Positions 1-11,926 of a stretch of 64,000 nt of DNA are shown in pieces. Under the pieces are notes generated by a model. That model was not told the DNA's origin. It did not search any database and saw only the letters and a program-made list of their open reading frames with translations. Each line of letters starts with the position of its first letter. Position 1 is the first letter of the stretch. The stretch is from Phallusia mammillata. Taxonomy: Eukaryota; Chordata; Ascidiacea; Phlebobranchia; Ascidiidae. Both the position numbers and the translations under genes were made by a program. The stretch is from the NCBI GenBank assembly GCA_003260075.1, contig QLIY01000765.1:1-64000 (forward strand), given 5' to 3'.

Positions 1-436
1 TTTTTTTTTGCCGCTTAATCACCTCATACAACTGTTCATCAGGCGACCGTATAGCCGAATGCTAGTTTAACGAAGTACCGGATAAAGATGACATTTTACA
101 CTAAAGTGCATCTACCAGAAGAAGTTTCATACATCGTTAGTTGGCCCCCCCCCCACATTTTACACTAAAGTGCATCTACCAGAAGAAGTTTCATACATCG
201 TTTGATACTTTTCATAGTACACCAAACCAACCTGCCCGAAAAGCACGACGTTGTTTTTTTATTGTTAGATTTGAGTATTTAAAACTTTGTGGGTCATTTG
301 ATAACATGTTAAACGTTTCAATCAGGGTTTCCTAACCAGACGGTACACAAAATCCGTTAGTTTACAAAACACGAATAACATACATGCAAAACATCAATGA
401 ATACGAAAAACGGTTGCCAATTTTGCTTTTTAAATT
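1..436. repeat. Inverted copy of 2,390-2,756 at the window edge
   Basis: Read in reverse complement, this segment matches about 2,390-2,756 with only scattered differences. The match runs from the poly-T edge to the poly-C run at 437-448. It also carries an internal 48-base tandem duplication (91-138 and 155-202) separated by ten Cs, which the right arm lacks. A mobile element with long inverted arms is possible, but the match stops exactly at a poly-C run and the arms differ like alleles. A misplaced, inverted haplotype contig is therefore the simpler reading. Confidence 0.7.
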
Positions 437-448
437 CCCCCCCCCCCC

Positions 449-1412
449 AGTAATGGCTACAAATGGCCTCATTAAACAGTACAGCTGACAAACATCTACC
501 GATGGACTGTAGACAGCAAAAAACGTCCTGATATTTTCCTGGAAATTCCGTATACCGGTTGACTGAGCGTTTCGTCTGACTACACATGTTTTGTTCACAC
601 ATTGCGCTTTAATGAAAAAGAAAAACGCGACTCCAGGCAAAATACTATCGCCGCGTTGACTATGCGAAACAAAACATTGTTTCCTAGAAATGCAAAACAC
701 CAAATGAAACCTGTAGACGCAAAACCGGACACTTTAATGCGTGTTACAGATTTGGGTGTGTTACACATTAGCAGCAAAAACATTTTCTAATGCTAGTCAA
801 ATCTTGCTAATGATCTTCATGAAGTTAGCATAATGCCGCAACTAAAGGCCCTTCTACACAATGTTAAATTTCCAGTACCTTTTTAGAGAAATTCATCAAA
901 GATCGAAACAGTAAAGAAAACTCACTTTTGCGAAGTTTGGTTTTACAAGCGTTACAGAGAGATGCCACGAAGCCATGATATTAGGCTAGGTAGTAGACGG
1001 GCTGAAGCAAAATTTGCCAATACTTTGGTTCATACTCTGGTGTTTTTAAGGTACTGCAATAAAGCCAAGTCACAGTGTTAGGCATCATACAACAAGATTG
1101 AAGGCATACCCAGCAACAAAATTGCGAATGCTTGGTGGTTGTGGCAAGATCTACAAGCCCGAGCGGAAATTAAAAAACACCAACAATAGTTAGATTACCA
1201 AAAAAGTAAAAAATATACCATTAAAAGGCGAAATCGCAACACGTATGTGACGCAGTGTCAAGTCAGACCTGCATCAAACCAGTTTTTTTGATTCCAGTTT
1301 AAACCCTTAAGTCACACGTACAAAAATCTGGTTCGTTACTTGGATAAAAACTGCACAGCACTTTGACTGAATATATTGGGTCTGTTGTAGCCAGAGTTGT
1401 AAACGGGTCTAA

Positions 1413-1465
<53 letters not shown>

Positions 1466-2113
1466 TACAAGCCCGAAACCCGGCCCGAACCAGAATCGTT
1501 TTCGAGAAGCCCCTTTAGGCCCGAAAGTTTGATTGACATGCCTATATATTGCAGCCTCAAAAAAGATCAAAACAACCACAACAATAGACAATCGGTCTTA
1601 AACAAGGCGTTTTTGGGATGTTTGGCATTAGGTCAGGTCCAGCAAATGGCTACTTAGCTGGTCAAATTTATTTAATAAAATACTGACACAGAGTGTAAAG
1701 TCAGGCTCGGATCAAGTCCGTTTTTTCAAGAAACCCAAGCCCGAAAAGCCCGGCCCGATTACTCTAGTTGTAGCAATATAGTTAAACTCTTTAAACACCA
1801 TTACGAAATTCATATGAAAACAGATTTAATGCCACATCAGTCAACACAGTGCAAAAGTATTCTAGCATGTATTTGCTGATAAACTATGCTCTCTTTATTT
1901 TACACGCTTAAAGATTTCTAACAAAAACTTGTATAAAATGACAGTTTTATACACAATAAATCCGTTTGTTTTTTCTTCAGAAAATCACCTAAAGCGTCCA
2001 CTGCAATGTCCCATAGGCAATTATTGTTTTTTGTACAAAATAAACAACTTTCGTGCAACATGCTACCAACAGTGGTGATTTGGGTGCAGTACAATCGGCT
2101 CACCACTACATTG
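449..2113. other. Non-coding stretch, no gene seen
   Basis: I see no exon with convincing splice sites. A 51-base poly-C run lies at 1,415-1,465. On both sides of it (about 1,466-1,530 and 1,700-1,765) there are short, related GC-rich stretches of the type 'agcccgaaacccggcccg'. Similar sequence recurs near 42,470, so this is probably a degraded repeat. The 3' UTR of the minus-strand CCDC148 gene would extend into the right end. Confidence 0.5.
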
Positions 2114-4834
2114 TCACGTGTTTGTGTTGCTGAACGCTGATTGGACGGCTTTGGAGAATGCATCTGGGCGTGGCACAGTAGGTGGGATCAGGGTAGATAA
2201 AACCTGCCTTGCATAATCGCTGTTGATTAAACCAGCTTTTCTCAAGGCTTCCTCGGCGCGAACACGGCGGTCTTGCTCGATCTAAAGCAGTTGGTGATTA
2301 ACATATAAGCCCGTTAAGTTTTTGTAAAATTTCTTTGTTCCCATTTCTCCATTTACAATGACTGACAATGAAACTGTAATCGTTGACATAAAATTTAAAA
2401 AGCAAAATTTTCCGTTTTTCGTATTCATTGATGTTTTGCATGTATATGTTATTCGTGTTTTGTAAACTAACGGATTTTGTGTACCGTCTGGTTAGGAAAC
2501 CCTGATTGAAACGTTTAACATGTTATCAAATGACCCACAAAGTTTTAAATACTCAAATCTAACAATAAAAAAACAACGTCGTGCTTTTCGGGCAGGTTGG
2601 TTTGGTGTACTATGAAAAGTATCAAACGATGTATGAAACTTCTTCTGGTAGATGCACTTTAGTGTAAAATGTCATCTTTATCCGGTACTTCGTTAAACTA
2701 GCATTCGACTATACGGTCGCCTGATGAACAGTTGTATGAGGTGATTAAGCGGCAAAAAAAAACGAATTACAAAACCTCACACTCCATGAAACGTATTTAA
2801 ATTTCAATCCATTGGGAAAAACAACATATTTATTACAATTTTCAGATTGCTTCTTATTCAAAAGGCAACATCAAAAGTAAATGAACTGTGAGATGCGTTT
2901 TAAATACAAATTGCGATTAGACTTTCGACGGGATGAGCCTGCGTAAAACAGGTGTAAGTCGCGACTCCCGGAAAGACTCCTGTCGTGGGTTCGAATTCTA
3001 CCGCAGGCTGAATGGGTTCGAATCCCACCGCAAGCTAGCCTACGCCTTGCTATATGGGAATGCTTGGTGACCGGTTGATTCGGTACAACGCCTATATTGT
3101 AAGCCTGGCGTACTGTGAACTACCAAGTAAGCACAGTATTTTCAGTCGAACAAAAATAACTTCACCTGTGTTTGATTGTAACCGTGCAGACGAAACAATG
3201 GCGCTTGTATATCCACGTCCTGATTGGTTCCCACGCCAACACGTGCCTTGCTGGCTGTTGTGTCTTGCACCATACGCTGTGGATTGGCTTCAGCTTGTAC
3301 AGCAACCTGACGAAACGTTGGTTGTGATTTTGCTAAATAGTTGCTATGTGACGCCATAATAATGCTACCGTGCTCCTGAGAGCATCCAACCGCTCCAATC
3401 TCCGTTTTTCCTCCTCCTCTTTCATCTTTAAAATCTTGGCAGCTTCCTCCAGCCGTTCTTTGTGCATCAGCTCGCGTTGTTTTACCCTGGGCACAACGAT
3501 TTCAAGTGTTTATTCAGTTTTAACAACATTCGTTTACAATCTGGGATTTTGGGGAACATTTTAAAAACAAATGAGGAACCCTACAAACCTACATACACAT
3601 AATATTTTTTTAGCATTTAGGTTTGTATCCCTCGCTTAAGCAGTCCTTGTGGACAAAAAAAGCAATATTTGCTGATAAAAAGGCGAACCCCTAAAAAAAT
3701 GTTTTAAATACGTTTGGGACCTAATTGTGAACTAGGGTTAAAGGTCAGAGTGCAGAAACCAAAAAAATAAATCAGTATTTGGCCATGACGTGCCAATAAT
3801 AAATTCGTACTAAACAGTTAATTAAAAAAAGTTTTTTTTTTCGTTAATACCTACAGCACAGAAACTGGGCATGAAGCTCTACCTTATTTTATCGTGTTTT
3901 CTTTGTTTCTCCAATTGAGCTTTCAGTTCGTTTAGCCTTCGTTCGTTTTGCCGTCGTCTCATTTCGTTCTCATTCGTTTTCCGTTGCTGAAACTCAGACA
4001 CTTTTTGGTGGATCTGTAACATACAAGATTTAAAAATATGAGACAATTTAATTTAAAAAGTACATCATATTGGTAATCCAGTAGAATCAAAATAATGGTA
4101 AAAACATTCAAAAGTTGTTGTTTTGATTATATTTTGTTTATTCATTAATGCTATTTTTGCTGAAAAAAACAAACAAATTTAATTGACGATACCATAACGA
4201 CCATTTTTAGATCGTGAAAACGCAGCCAATTACGTCTCCGCTCAATCAGATGAAAAAAATGGTTATGCGATTAACCGGATATTGTCCGTATTACCTTTTT
4301 CCTTTTTGCTTCCATCCGCTGTCTATCCCTCTCCCGCATCACCTCCTCTTTCATTCTTTTTTCCTCCGCAAGAATCGTCTCGATTCGCATCATTTCAGAT
4401 TGGATGTTGCGCATCTCCTGTAAAAAGTAAAAACACGAAATAGAAAAAAGCAATATGCTAGGAGGCAGCTAACATGAAAACTGGTAAATGGCAAACTTTG
4501 GTTCTGTTTATTTAACGCTCAAATGTTGAATTACGTTCTGTTTATTTTTGCCTAATTGCTAGGGATGGGCCGAGCCGAGCCAGAACCCGAGTACTCGGTA
4601 CCGAGCATCGCTGTTTTTAACGCTGGGTGCTCGGCCGAGCGGTTGCACAAACTAACCCGAGCGTTAAATTTGCATATTCATATCCTGCTAACATGTGTAA
4701 CTAGTGTTCTAAAGGGTGTCTATGAACAAAAACAAAAGATTTTTCAAATGCACTATAGATGGTGGAAAAATGCGTACTTTATGGGCATAATAAAGCAAAA
4801 CTTAATAAAACACTGCCGGTGACGTAAGAGGTCG

Positions 4835-4870
<36 letters not shown>

Positions 4871-7800
4871 GTGAGATGCTCGGTGCTCGACCAAACAGAA
4901 CAATTGCAGTTTTGGCACATCCCTACTAATTGCTGTATTAATTTTCTTGTTTAACTTCTAAATTTTCTTCCCCCCCCCCCTGCTCGACCAAACAGAACAT
5001 TTGCAGTTTTGGCACATCCCTACTAATTGCTATATTAATTTTCTTGTTTAACTTCTAAATTTTCTTTATTTCTATGAATGGAACGGAATATTTTACAATT
5101 CAAATGCATTGCATTGACAACACGAAAATTGTCGGCGTAAAATGTTACATCCAATAACTTCGACGGTAAACAAACACAAAAAACGAAAAATTACTGCTAG
5201 TTCTCTGTGAAGTCGATCGCACACAAGTCTCTGATGGTGTTTTGCAGCCTCTTTTCCCAGTGACTTTCTATATGAGTTCGAAGCTTCGTTGAACAATGCC
5301 AACGCTTTCGAATGCAGGTTGTCGAAATCGCGCTGGTAGCATTCCACAATGGAAGACAAACGCGATTTAGCAAATCTAAAAAATAATAGCTTGGTTAAGC
5401 CAAGTACGATTTGTAAACAATTGCTTTCTAAACTGCAAACTAAAAAAGTCTTTTAAAAAAACGCTTTTTTGTTGATTACGGTTGAAAAAATATGCTATAA
5501 ACATGAATGGTTATGAAGCCATAAGCATGAAATAGACATCAGAAAAGGAATGTGTACATACTTATTTTCTCAGGAAATAAACAGAACATATTGGGCTAAA
5601 TAGTACGCGAGGATCAAGCCTGTCTACCAAGCTTTCCCATATAGCGAGCATTGGCTAGAAAACCTACCCTGCGTTGGGATTCGATCCCACGACAGGAGAT
5701 TCGATCCCACGATAGGATCTGAGGCTATGGCGCCCTACCAATTGAGCTACACAGGCTTTACAACTGCGTTTTACCCAGTCGCCTCTAAATATAAAGTTTA
5801 AACCGAGCTTATCTGAACAAAATCTGGCATATTGTGGCAGAAACAAGATCTGGATAGTTAGCTTACAACATTGTGAAAAGAATATGGACCAAATTGGGTC
5901 AATCATATTTTTTATCTCTCAAGTAACGACAAAACTTAGTTTCTCGTTCATCAACTTACAAGGCATGTCAAATTTATACCAGATTCATAAAATTAGCCTC
6001 AAAGAAAGAATCGCAACATTTAGACACTGTACCTTAATTTCATGGCAATCGCATCCATCTCAAAAATATCCCAACGACTGCGACCAGGTAAAAGTCGCCG
6101 CAAAATATCCGGAAGCAGCTCGGTTAGTTTTCTCTTTAAATGCTCCGGCGCGAATCGATAATAAATCTCATGGACCACGTGGAACGTCCATTGATCCGTG
6201 ACGTCCCAAGGTCGAGGAAGGTCACTGATTGCTGCCACGATTTCTTGTAACCTGGAGCTTTCTTGATTGAATTTTTCGTTGTACTGTATGCTAAAAACAC
6301 AAAGAGCAAACAGTTTCATTTTTTAGGAGATTTGAGCAAAACGAATCTTAATCAACTCCTGTTTAACAGTCAAATCCCTCGGACTAAAACTGCAGCTCAT
6401 CACTTGTCAAGACATCTTTTTGGTTTATTGAATATTCCTGTTACTTGAATGAAACAACTTGGTAAATTAGTTATGCGATTAAGTGGATTCTTCTGTACAA
6501 TTGACGTTTTTTGTTACTACCTTGTCTGTTGGTGTCAATTTGCCCACCCCCCCCCCTTGAATGAAACAACTTGGTAAATTAGTTATGCGATTAAGTGGAT
6601 TCTTTTGTACAATTGACGTTTTTTGTTACTACCTTGTCTGTTGGTGTCAATTGGCCCACTAAAAACAAATATTTCGATGTACGTCACATATCGAAAATTC
6701 TCTTTCTGTAAAACAACCCTTCGCCCAAATTGTGCCGTGATTCGACAGTGCTTAAGCCTCATATTTATAATGGTAGTGAATTTGTGAGGTGAATTCGATT
6801 CACCCCTGGCTGAAGCGAGGTTCGAACCAACAATTCAAACACTTGCGAGCATCGGTTAACAGAAACTGCTTTTTTAGGCATATTTAGCAACTTCCAGAAT
6901 GTTGCAAAACAAACTTTTTTGTGTGCAGGTGACATTCAACAAATATGATTAGTGTGACCAACAAATATTCAAGAAAATGAAAGTTTTTTTTACAACATTA
7001 GCTAATAAATGAAAAAAAGCATTACCTACCAAATGTAATAACAATTTCAGCAACTTTTACAATTGACTTTTGCACTTAATAATTCAGCTTTTAAGTGTGT
7101 AACGCTAATTCTAGAAAGTTTTGCGAAAACCACATAACTTACTGCAAATCCACAAATTGCTGAAGAACCGAGTTCCTTACGTCATCGATGGGACATTCGG
7201 CGAAAAACACGTCAACTGGAATCGCGCGGTCCAGTAACGGCATTGTGACGTCAGAATCCTTAATGCAAAAAAATGTATTTGTATATCTAACAGATAAAGT
7301 TATAAAACAACAAATTCTGTACAAAAAATACTACAAGCCTGAAACAATCTTTTTTTTCAAAACGATGTTTAAAACTAAGTCATGTTGTCGCCAGAGAAAC
7401 TGCGGTAATCAAGTTATTACAGTCATTTGATATGGTATTTCGGATTTTACCACACATAGTCAATTGACATGAAACAAAAACACAAAACAAATCTTACCTT
7501 GAAACCAGGTATAATTTCTTCTCCCTCAGTTAAAGTCAACCTTTGTTGGGCAAGCCACTTATAAACAGTCTCGCTTTGTTTTTTTACTGATGTTATTTCA
7601 TCCCGGATAGAAGTTTCCTCAACATCAGTGCTCTGCTTTTTAGCCAACTGATGAGTTCTATAATGAAATAGAAGTGTAAAACTGGATTAAAAACAGGAAA
7701 CACCAGGTAACGGTCAGGTGCTGATCTTATAGGAATTTGTTACTGGGTAACTCGTGTAGATTTTGTAGACTGGCAATAAAGAACACATTACATATATGTC

Positions 7801-10389
7801 ATTCTTGGTGGGAGCAACTTAATGCAGAAAACAATTTCATGCCTGTCATTAAATTGGCCCCATTGTTAGACACTAGTCAGGACATATAAACAAACTTTAC
7901 AAATTTATGTTAAAAGTGATAATTTGCCACACCAAGTTTAATTCACACTCTCCAAAGTAGAAAGAAACACACTATTAAAACCCACCACAGCAGAAACATA
8001 GATTACTCCCATTCAAATATATCATTGTTCTGTCATTGGATGTCAAGAATTTATTGTTAAGGGCGAGTATACGTATGGGTTAATTTGTGACAGGTATGGA
8101 CTCGAGAAGACTTATTAGTTGCACTGGTGATTTGAAAATAATGTCAAAAAACAGGGTTGTGAAGTCTGTTGAATAGTTTTTAAAAAACAACTCTGACTTT
8201 GCAACCCTATCTAAAACCTGCCATAGTACAAAAAACCTTGCACACTACTGGTCCTAATTAACGAGGATAAATAAGTGATAAAAAAGAGTACGTTGAGAAT
8301 GCTGGAGTACAGTTCCATTGAACAACAACCAATTTTGTTCGGTCTTTACCTGAATGACAAGTCACTTCTGAAAGTGTTAAGAGGTCTGATGACAGCTTCT
8401 TCAAATCTATTGACCTCTTCTTCACTGGCTTGAACAGATCTAAGCAAGATTGAACAGCATTACATTTTCTGCAAACTCCCCAGCAAGTCTTAATCAAAAT
8501 CTGTAGCATTTTTACTCATCAACAAATACATAACAATAAAATAAACTTGACAGCAGAGATTGTCCAAACGTCTGAACGATGTATTCTATATACACCAGTA
8601 CCTTGGCAGTAATGTTTAGGATTAAATTACTTTTCAAGTCTGTGTATAGTGTTCCTAAAAATAAACTTACTTTTTAACTTCATTGCAAAGTTCTTTGTCA
8701 AGGATTCCAGCAGTTTTGTAAAACTCTTCCAGAATGTTGTTGTATTCCTCTTCAATCTGATCATACTGTGATAGTGCCGTAAATGAATCTTGCCAAATCT
8801 GCGAAGTCAAAGTTACATAAACAATACATTTTTTTCAGTGTTGAATAGCATTTACCATGTTGTGTTGCTTAATGAGTGATTGCTCGTGAGTTTGACTTGC
8901 TCTCGCCTCAATTTCTTCAACCTGTATTAAGTTTTTATATATGTTAGGCAGATTAAATGCATTTTAAACCAGTAGTTATTCAGTTTAGTGCAAAAAAATA
9001 CTGTATCACAATTTAATTAATTATACAAAGTTCATTTGAACATGTGTGATTGGATAACCAATTCACAAAGCTATTTACTGTAATTAACTGGGTTATACAG
9101 TTAAATGGTAGATATTCTTAACAAATGGCTTTACTTTTGATTTACAACCAATATACAATTAAACGAATTGTGCTATTAACCAGGTTTGTCTGTACCAAAA
9201 TTGAGGGACATATATAATCAGCGTTAGATTTATCATAAGCCAGTAGAACAGTCTAATTCCTAGACCTGTAATATGTTATTATATTTTCACATTTATTTTA
9301 ATTTAGGCAATAATAATTTACCTTGGATCTTGATTTATTTGCTTTATACTTGTAGAGTTCAGCTTTTTGTCGTGCAGTTTCATAATCAAGCTGGAAAAAA
9401 ATTGTGCGAGAATATGTGTAGAAAAGAAGTAAAATGTGTGTGTGATACATCACCAAGTAGTCCAAGACCAGGAGAAACACAACTTTCTTAAATTGGTTAC
9501 AGCAATGGTTCTCAAACTTTTTTATTGCGACGCCTCTAGAAAAGTTAAGATGAACATAAAAGTTAAGAATTTATGTTCATCTTAACTGATACTGGTCAAT
9601 CTGGCAATCCCCTACTACGAAGCTGACATGTGCAGCATACGAGGCAGGCAACGGTGCTTGTGATTCGACTTTCGGCGGATTCTCCACTGAGCCTGTGTAG
9701 CTCAGTTGGTAGAGCGCGAGTCACGGAAAGACTCCTGTCGTGGGTTCGAATCCCACCGCAGGCTAGATTTTTCTAGCCTACGCCTTGCCATATGGTGGTG
9801 AATGCTTGGTGACTGGCTGATTCGGTATAGCGCCTTCAATGGGCCTGGTGTACTGTGGCCTCTAGAAAAGTTTTCAGGACTTGCGCCACACCAGCAAATG
9901 AAAGTTAATGAGGAAACTTATTATTAAAGTTGTGTGTTTATTGATACAACAACAAAAGCCACGAAATGGAAATATTCTGTGACGCTCTTGGAAAATTGAA
10001 ACGAAGCACCAGGGTGTTGCGATGCACAGTTTGAGAACTATTGAGTTACATTGAAAGACAAAGTTAAATTAAATACTAGGAAGGATATTTATTAAAAAAA
10101 AAATCAGTTGAGAACATATAGTGACACAAATTGCACTGAACAATCACCAAGCCGGAAATAGCTGAACAATGTTGAAATTTTATACAGTGCAAAAACAGAT
10201 TAGGTCTCAATTGGTGGACTTATATTAAATTTAGGAATGAAAAAAAATGATAATAAAAAAAAGTACCTGTCGATACCGATCACTTGCCAAACCACCCATC
10301 GCCCTCGCCACAAGGTGGTTTTGTTCTTCTGAGTCTTGATAACGAGTTCGATGACTCACAACAAAACTTCGCAAGTCTCTGCCACTCAT
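2114..10389 (-). CDS. CCDC148: CCDC148 orthologue (coiled-coil protein), 13 exons, ~593 aa
   Basis: Coding exons in transcript order: 10389-10267, 9390-9322, 8921-8856, 8798-8671, 7657-7498, 7258-7143, 6290-6033, 5375-5195, 4417-4295, 4013-3883, 3486-3369, 3306-3166, 2281-2114. All joins keep frame with GT-AG introns, and the sum (593 aa) is close to human CCDC148 (about 591 aa as I recall it). Recognisable blocks are a region around [15 protein letters not shown], long charged coiled coil in the exons at 4295-4417, 3883-4013 and 3369-3486, then [25 protein letters not shown], and a C-terminal EEALRKAGL matching the human tail. Its molecular role is not established; it is a coiled-coil scaffold-type protein. 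The start is the first ATG of exon 1 (MSGRDLRSF). The intron at 3307-3368 is only 62 bp and interrupts a conserved block. SINE and MITE insertions sit in its introns. It is head-to-head with ARPC3. Confidence 0.9.
2921..3120 (+). repeat. tRNA-derived SINE copy, degenerate
   Basis: A tRNA-like head (gcctgcgt..., then 'gggttcgaattctaccgcaggct' in two pieces) is followed by the family tail 'cctacgccttgctatatgggaatgcttggtgacc...gattcggtacaacgcct'. The same head and tail occur in the intact copy at 9,547-9,858. The B-box/T-arm is duplicated here ('gggttcgaat' occurs twice). It lies in the last intron of CCDC148, on the opposite strand. Confidence 0.8.
4560..4925. mobile_element. hAT-type MITE with 8-bp target duplication
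   Basis: The left end is TAGGGATG and the right end is CATCCCTA, its exact inverted repeat. The element is flanked by a perfect 8-bp direct repeat, ctaattgc, at 4552-4559 and 4926-4933. An 8-bp target-site duplication with short terminal inverted repeats is typical of hAT elements. It has no transposase ORF, so it is non-autonomous. A 34-base poly-C run (4835-4868) interrupts it. Its right end is repeated at about 4,982-5,065 after a poly-C join. Confidence 0.85.
4970..4980. other. Poly-C join with duplicated flank
   Basis: Eleven Cs separate two near-identical copies of about 85 bases (4885-4969 and 4982-5065). The copies hold the right end of the MITE and its flanking DNA and differ by a few bases. 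Confidence 0.8.
5600..5770 (-). repeat. tRNA-derived SINE copy
   Basis: In reverse complement this shows 'gcctgtgtagctcaattggtag' (A-box-like head), then 'gtgggatcgaatc' twice (B-box-like) and a tail resembling the 'gcc...catatggg...gcattgg...' family end. It is related to the copies at 9,547 and 43,540. The T-arm is duplicated here too. It lies in a CCDC148 intron. Confidence 0.7.
6547..6556. other. Ten-C join with ~100-bp tandem duplicate
   Basis: Exactly ten Cs separate two copies of about 100 bases (about 6445-6546 and 6557-6658) that differ at very few positions. It lies in an intron of CCDC148, so the gene model is not affected. Confidence 0.85.
9503..10043. mobile_element. hAT-type MITE, split by a SINE
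   Basis: The left end is 'caatggttctcaaac' and the right end is 'gtttgagaactattg', the inverted pair typical of the CAGTGGTTCTCAA hAT group. Similar ends bound the elements at 20,370-20,585 and 44,676-45,024. A SINE is inserted at 9547-9858. No transposase ORF is present. It lies in intron 1 of CCDC148. Confidence 0.8.
9547..9858 (+). mobile_element. Full-length tRNA-derived SINE with 14-bp target duplication
   Basis: A 14-bp direct repeat, cctctagaaaagtt, at 9533-9546 and 9859-9872 brackets the insertion. Inside is a 5' segment ending '...gattcgactttcggcgg', then a tRNA-like body at about 9,692-9,764. This body has the acceptor pair gcctgtg/cgcaggc, D-arm gctcagttggtagagc, anticodon stem gagtc/gactc and T-arm gtgggttcgaatcccac. 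A family tail follows: 'cctacgccttgccatat...gattcggtatagcgcc'. C replaces the invariant T at position 33, so a functional tRNA gene is unlikely. A short hairpin (aagatgaacataaa / tttatgttcatctt) lies at the 5' edge. This is the reference copy for the family in the window. Confidence 0.88.
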
Positions 10390-11389
10390 TTTGAAGATTT
10401 TACAATACCCAAATAGTAGTCGAATGGATATGAAGCATTATGTATCCTGTAAAACAATAAAATATTCTATGTGTGCATCGTACTTTCCTGTAAATCAGAA
10501 AGTGTGATGTGCAAATAGAATGTTACAAAAAAGTTAACCTTGCCCAATTTTAAGTTTTTTTTTCAGAGATTTTAAATTTGCAGAGCCCCAAATGTCCAAA
10601 AAATCAGATACAAATTAATTTAACCGACTTTTTATGAGTATGGGGCATTTAGGGGTTGCCCGTATATTGAGAATAAAAACAAAATAGACAAACAAAAAGA
10701 TTCAAAAAGTTCTACACTGCAATTGGCAAATACAAACGCATTGTCTGGCAAGAAAAAAATGGGTAAAAGATGTACTTTTTTGTTACACGCTTGCGTAGTT
10801 ACGAAACGTGGACAAAACACTGTTGAGATTAATAACTTTCATACCAAAATCTTCAAAAAGTTTGCAGCTGTATCTCAAGTTGTTAACTTCCACGATTTAA
10901 AGCAAGCTTGGGGGAATTTCCCTAAAACTGCACATAGCAACCTGCGATATTCCGCCATCTTGTGGTACAAACTGTTCGCTACAGCGATGAAATAAATGGT
11001 AGTACGTCATTTCAGAGACGAGAGGTAATTTTCCCATAAGATGCGATGCCCCGCCCGAAGCCAAAAGTATGTTTTTTAATTGTTCATTTGTTCATTTGTA
11101 TTACGCAGTTTATGCAAAGGTCTTGTTTCAGAATTTGTTTTAACAATTTTTTACCGTTTAATTTCATAAGTTTAGTTTTTTTTCGCATGGGCGTGCCTAG
11201 TTTCAGAAAAGTGACAAGTTATAAGCAGTTAGTCTTTGCTCTGAGGATTTGCAGTCTCAATTTTAACCAGCATACCAGAAACGTTTTCAAAATTTGTGGC
11301 TTGAATTACCCTTGAAAATTTTTTTTTATGACTTTTATCATATTTTTAGGACAATTATTGTTTGGAAGAGTGTTAATCATCAAACAAAA
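10390..11389. promoter_or_regulatory. Shared upstream region of CCDC148 (-) and ARPC3 (+)
   Basis: About 1 kb separates the two divergent start codons and must hold both promoters. A clear acceptor (tttttag) ends at 11349, leaving only 40 nt to the ARPC3 ATG. The upstream partner is either a non-coding 5' exon (a possible donor follows 'gccaaaa' near 11067) or a trans-spliced leader, which tunicates use. I see no defined TATA box. Confidence 0.5.
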
Positions 11390-11926
11390 ATGCCTGCTTA
11401 TCATTCTTCCTGTCAATCCCAGCAGTCAGTTGGCAACATTGCTTTGGTTCCACTAAGATGCCTTACTAAGTATAAGGGTCCAGCACCAAGGCTGCCACCA
11501 TCTGAAAATCAAGACATCATTGACGAAACTATTGGATACTTCCGGGCCAATATTTTCTTCCGTAACTACGAGATCAAGACCGACGCTGACCGTACTCTGA
11601 TCTACATCACTCTCTACATTCAAGAGTGCCTAAAGAAGCTGACTAAGTGTGCTACACGGGAACAGGGTCGCAAAGAGCTTTACACTCTTGCTGTTTCACC
11701 TTTTGATCTTCCAGGGGACCCAGGCTTCCCATTAAACAACATGTACTCCAAGCCAAAGTCACGTCAAGAAGCTGATCAGATGAAGGCTTATCTTCAGCAA
11801 ATTCAGCACGAAACTGGAGAACGTCTTTTGGATCGAGTTTTTGTTGACGGAAAACCAAGCAAATGGTGGCTCTGCTTTTCCAAGAGGAAGTTTATGGAAA
11901 AGAGCCTTTCTGCTCCTGGCCAATAA
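11390..11926 (+). CDS. ARPC3: Actin-related protein 2/3 complex subunit 3 (ARPC3, p21)
   Basis: A 178-aa protein, the same length as human ARPC3, starting MPAYHSS in the context caaaaATGcc. Recognisable blocks include [68 protein letters not shown] and the C-terminal [15 protein letters not shown]3 is a structural subunit of the seven-protein Arp2/3 complex, which nucleates branched actin filaments in the cytoplasm. The whole coding region is one exon here. The upstream intron acceptor in the 5' UTR argues for a normal locus that lost coding introns rather than a recent retrocopy, but I cannot exclude the latter. The ORF is intact. Confidence 0.97.
   Translation: MPAYHSSCQSQQSVGNIALVPLRCLTKYKGPAPRLPPSENQDIIDETIGYFRANIFFRNYEIKTDADRTLIYITLYIQECLKKLTKCATREQGRKELYTLAVSPFDLPGDPGFPLNNMYSKPKSRQEADQMKAYLQQIQHETGERLLDRVFVDGKPSKWWLCFSKRKFMEKSLSAPGQ

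Noticed and set aside
1409-1591. Open frames with polyglycine or polyproline (also near 14,039, 20,799 and 32,024)
   Set aside because: They run through long poly-C stretches that are probably gap fill; there are no splice sites or family features.
1-2756. Transposon with long terminal inverted repeats
   Set aside because: The arms end at a poly-C run rather than at a target duplication, and the left arm has an internal ten-C duplicate, so an inverted haplotype contig is more likely.
9692-9764. tRNA gene
   Set aside because: The cloverleaf is good, but position 33 is C, the anticodon would be GGA in a type I body, and the copy is part of a SINE with target duplications.
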